Source: Streptomyces sp. col6 (GTDB lineage: Bacteria > Actinomycetota > Actinomycetes > Streptomycetales > Streptomycetaceae). From it: DNA of 64,000 nucleotides. The position numbers were made by a program, and so were the translations under genes. The notes under the pieces are model-generated. The model saw only the letters and a list, made by a program, of their open reading frames with translations. It was not told the origin of the DNA and ran no database searches. Positions 63,819 to 64,000 of the stretch are shown piece after piece; position 1 is the stretch's first letter, and each line of letters begins with the position of its first letter. The stretch spans positions 1 to 64,000 of the forward strand of contig NZ_RDBL01000009.1 of NCBI RefSeq assembly GCF_008042035.1, written 5' to 3'.

Positions 63819-64000
63819 GAGGGACCTCTCCTCGGTTCGCTGGAGTTCGTCGGGAACCAGTCGATCATGCGGCGTTGAGGCCGTTGCGCGCGACAGACGT
63901 TGCCGTTTCGGCAAGATGGCGCGCTGCGGACAGGGCGGTCGCGGCAACGTGTTCTACGGTTTTCCGGACGAATCAGCCCACCCGAACAGTTCGAACAGTG
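63819..64000. other. Right-edge noncoding segment
   Basis: 182 bp upstream of the epoxide hydrolase gene, running off the window. It ends in a direct repeat CGAACAGT-T-CGAACAGT (63983-63999), which may be part of an operator; the rest is outside. Confidence 0.45.

Overview
The window is a high-GC stretch typical of a Streptomyces chromosome. Coding is dense, GTG starts are common, and there are many ATGA/GTGA stop-start overlaps. The content is secreted polysaccharide lyases/hydrolases, several SpoIIE-type PP2C phosphatases, TetR regulators and a DUF1876 protein. I saw no rRNA, tRNA, CRISPR array, transposase or plasmid/phage module. All calls come from reading the sequence; no database search was run.

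Layout. 1-6.5 kb: a TetR-SDR pair, a membrane PP2C phosphatase, a quinone oxidoreductase-GNAT pair, a beta-hydroxyacid dehydrogenase-like gene and CbiZ. 6.7-7.7 kb: a PRC-barrel/DUF2382 stress-type protein. 7.8-11 kb: a corrinoid ABC importer (binding lipoprotein, permease, ATPase) behind a cobalamin riboswitch; with CbiZ it forms a B12/corrinoid salvage locus. 11-15.9 kb: an operon with two complete ketoacyl synthases, an acyl carrier protein, an acyl-CoA-oxidase-like flavoprotein and a 51-aa membrane protein, an unassigned acyl-chain-building system. 16-19.2 kb: a PfkB sugar kinase, a periplasmic-binding-type protein without signal peptide, a GNAT and a cupin. 19.3-29 kb: a sugar ABC importer with an intracellular GH13 alpha-glucosidase next to a 1425-aa secreted GH87 alpha-1,3-glucanase, read here as an alpha-1,3-glucan utilisation locus. 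29.4-42 kb: GNAT, Sfp-type PPTase, phosphoglucomutase, PL11 rhamnogalacturonan lyase, two further PP2C phosphatases, a lamin-tail secreted protein, DUF6629, DUF1876, MASE1 and an alditol oxidase.

42.4-58.4 kb is a Wzx/Wzy-type exopolysaccharide cluster. It has an initiating sugar-1-phosphate transferase, Fcl and Gmd (GDP-L-fucose), a LamG secreted protein, a lipoprotein, three glycosyltransferases, polymerase, flippase, a Wzz/BY-kinase-like protein whose nucleotide-binding motifs are degenerate, and a cytidylyltransferase plus CDP-alcohol phosphatidyltransferase pair that suggests a phospho-alcohol substituent. 58.5-60.4 kb is a yhfZ/PRD remnant carrying a perfect 155-bp inverted repeat: the 3' part of yhfZ is copied, inverted, into the PRD gene and breaks it. 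60.4-64 kb: NmrA reductase/TetR divergent pair with duplicated palindromic operators, a lower-GC orphan SLATT-like membrane protein and an epoxide-hydrolase-like enzyme.

The most unusual items are the 155-bp inverted duplication and chimeric PRD gene, the BY-kinase pseudoenzyme within a colanic-acid-like EPS cluster, the compact KAS/ACP/oxidase operon, the apparently cytoplasmic substrate-binding protein, and the orphan SLATT-like protein.
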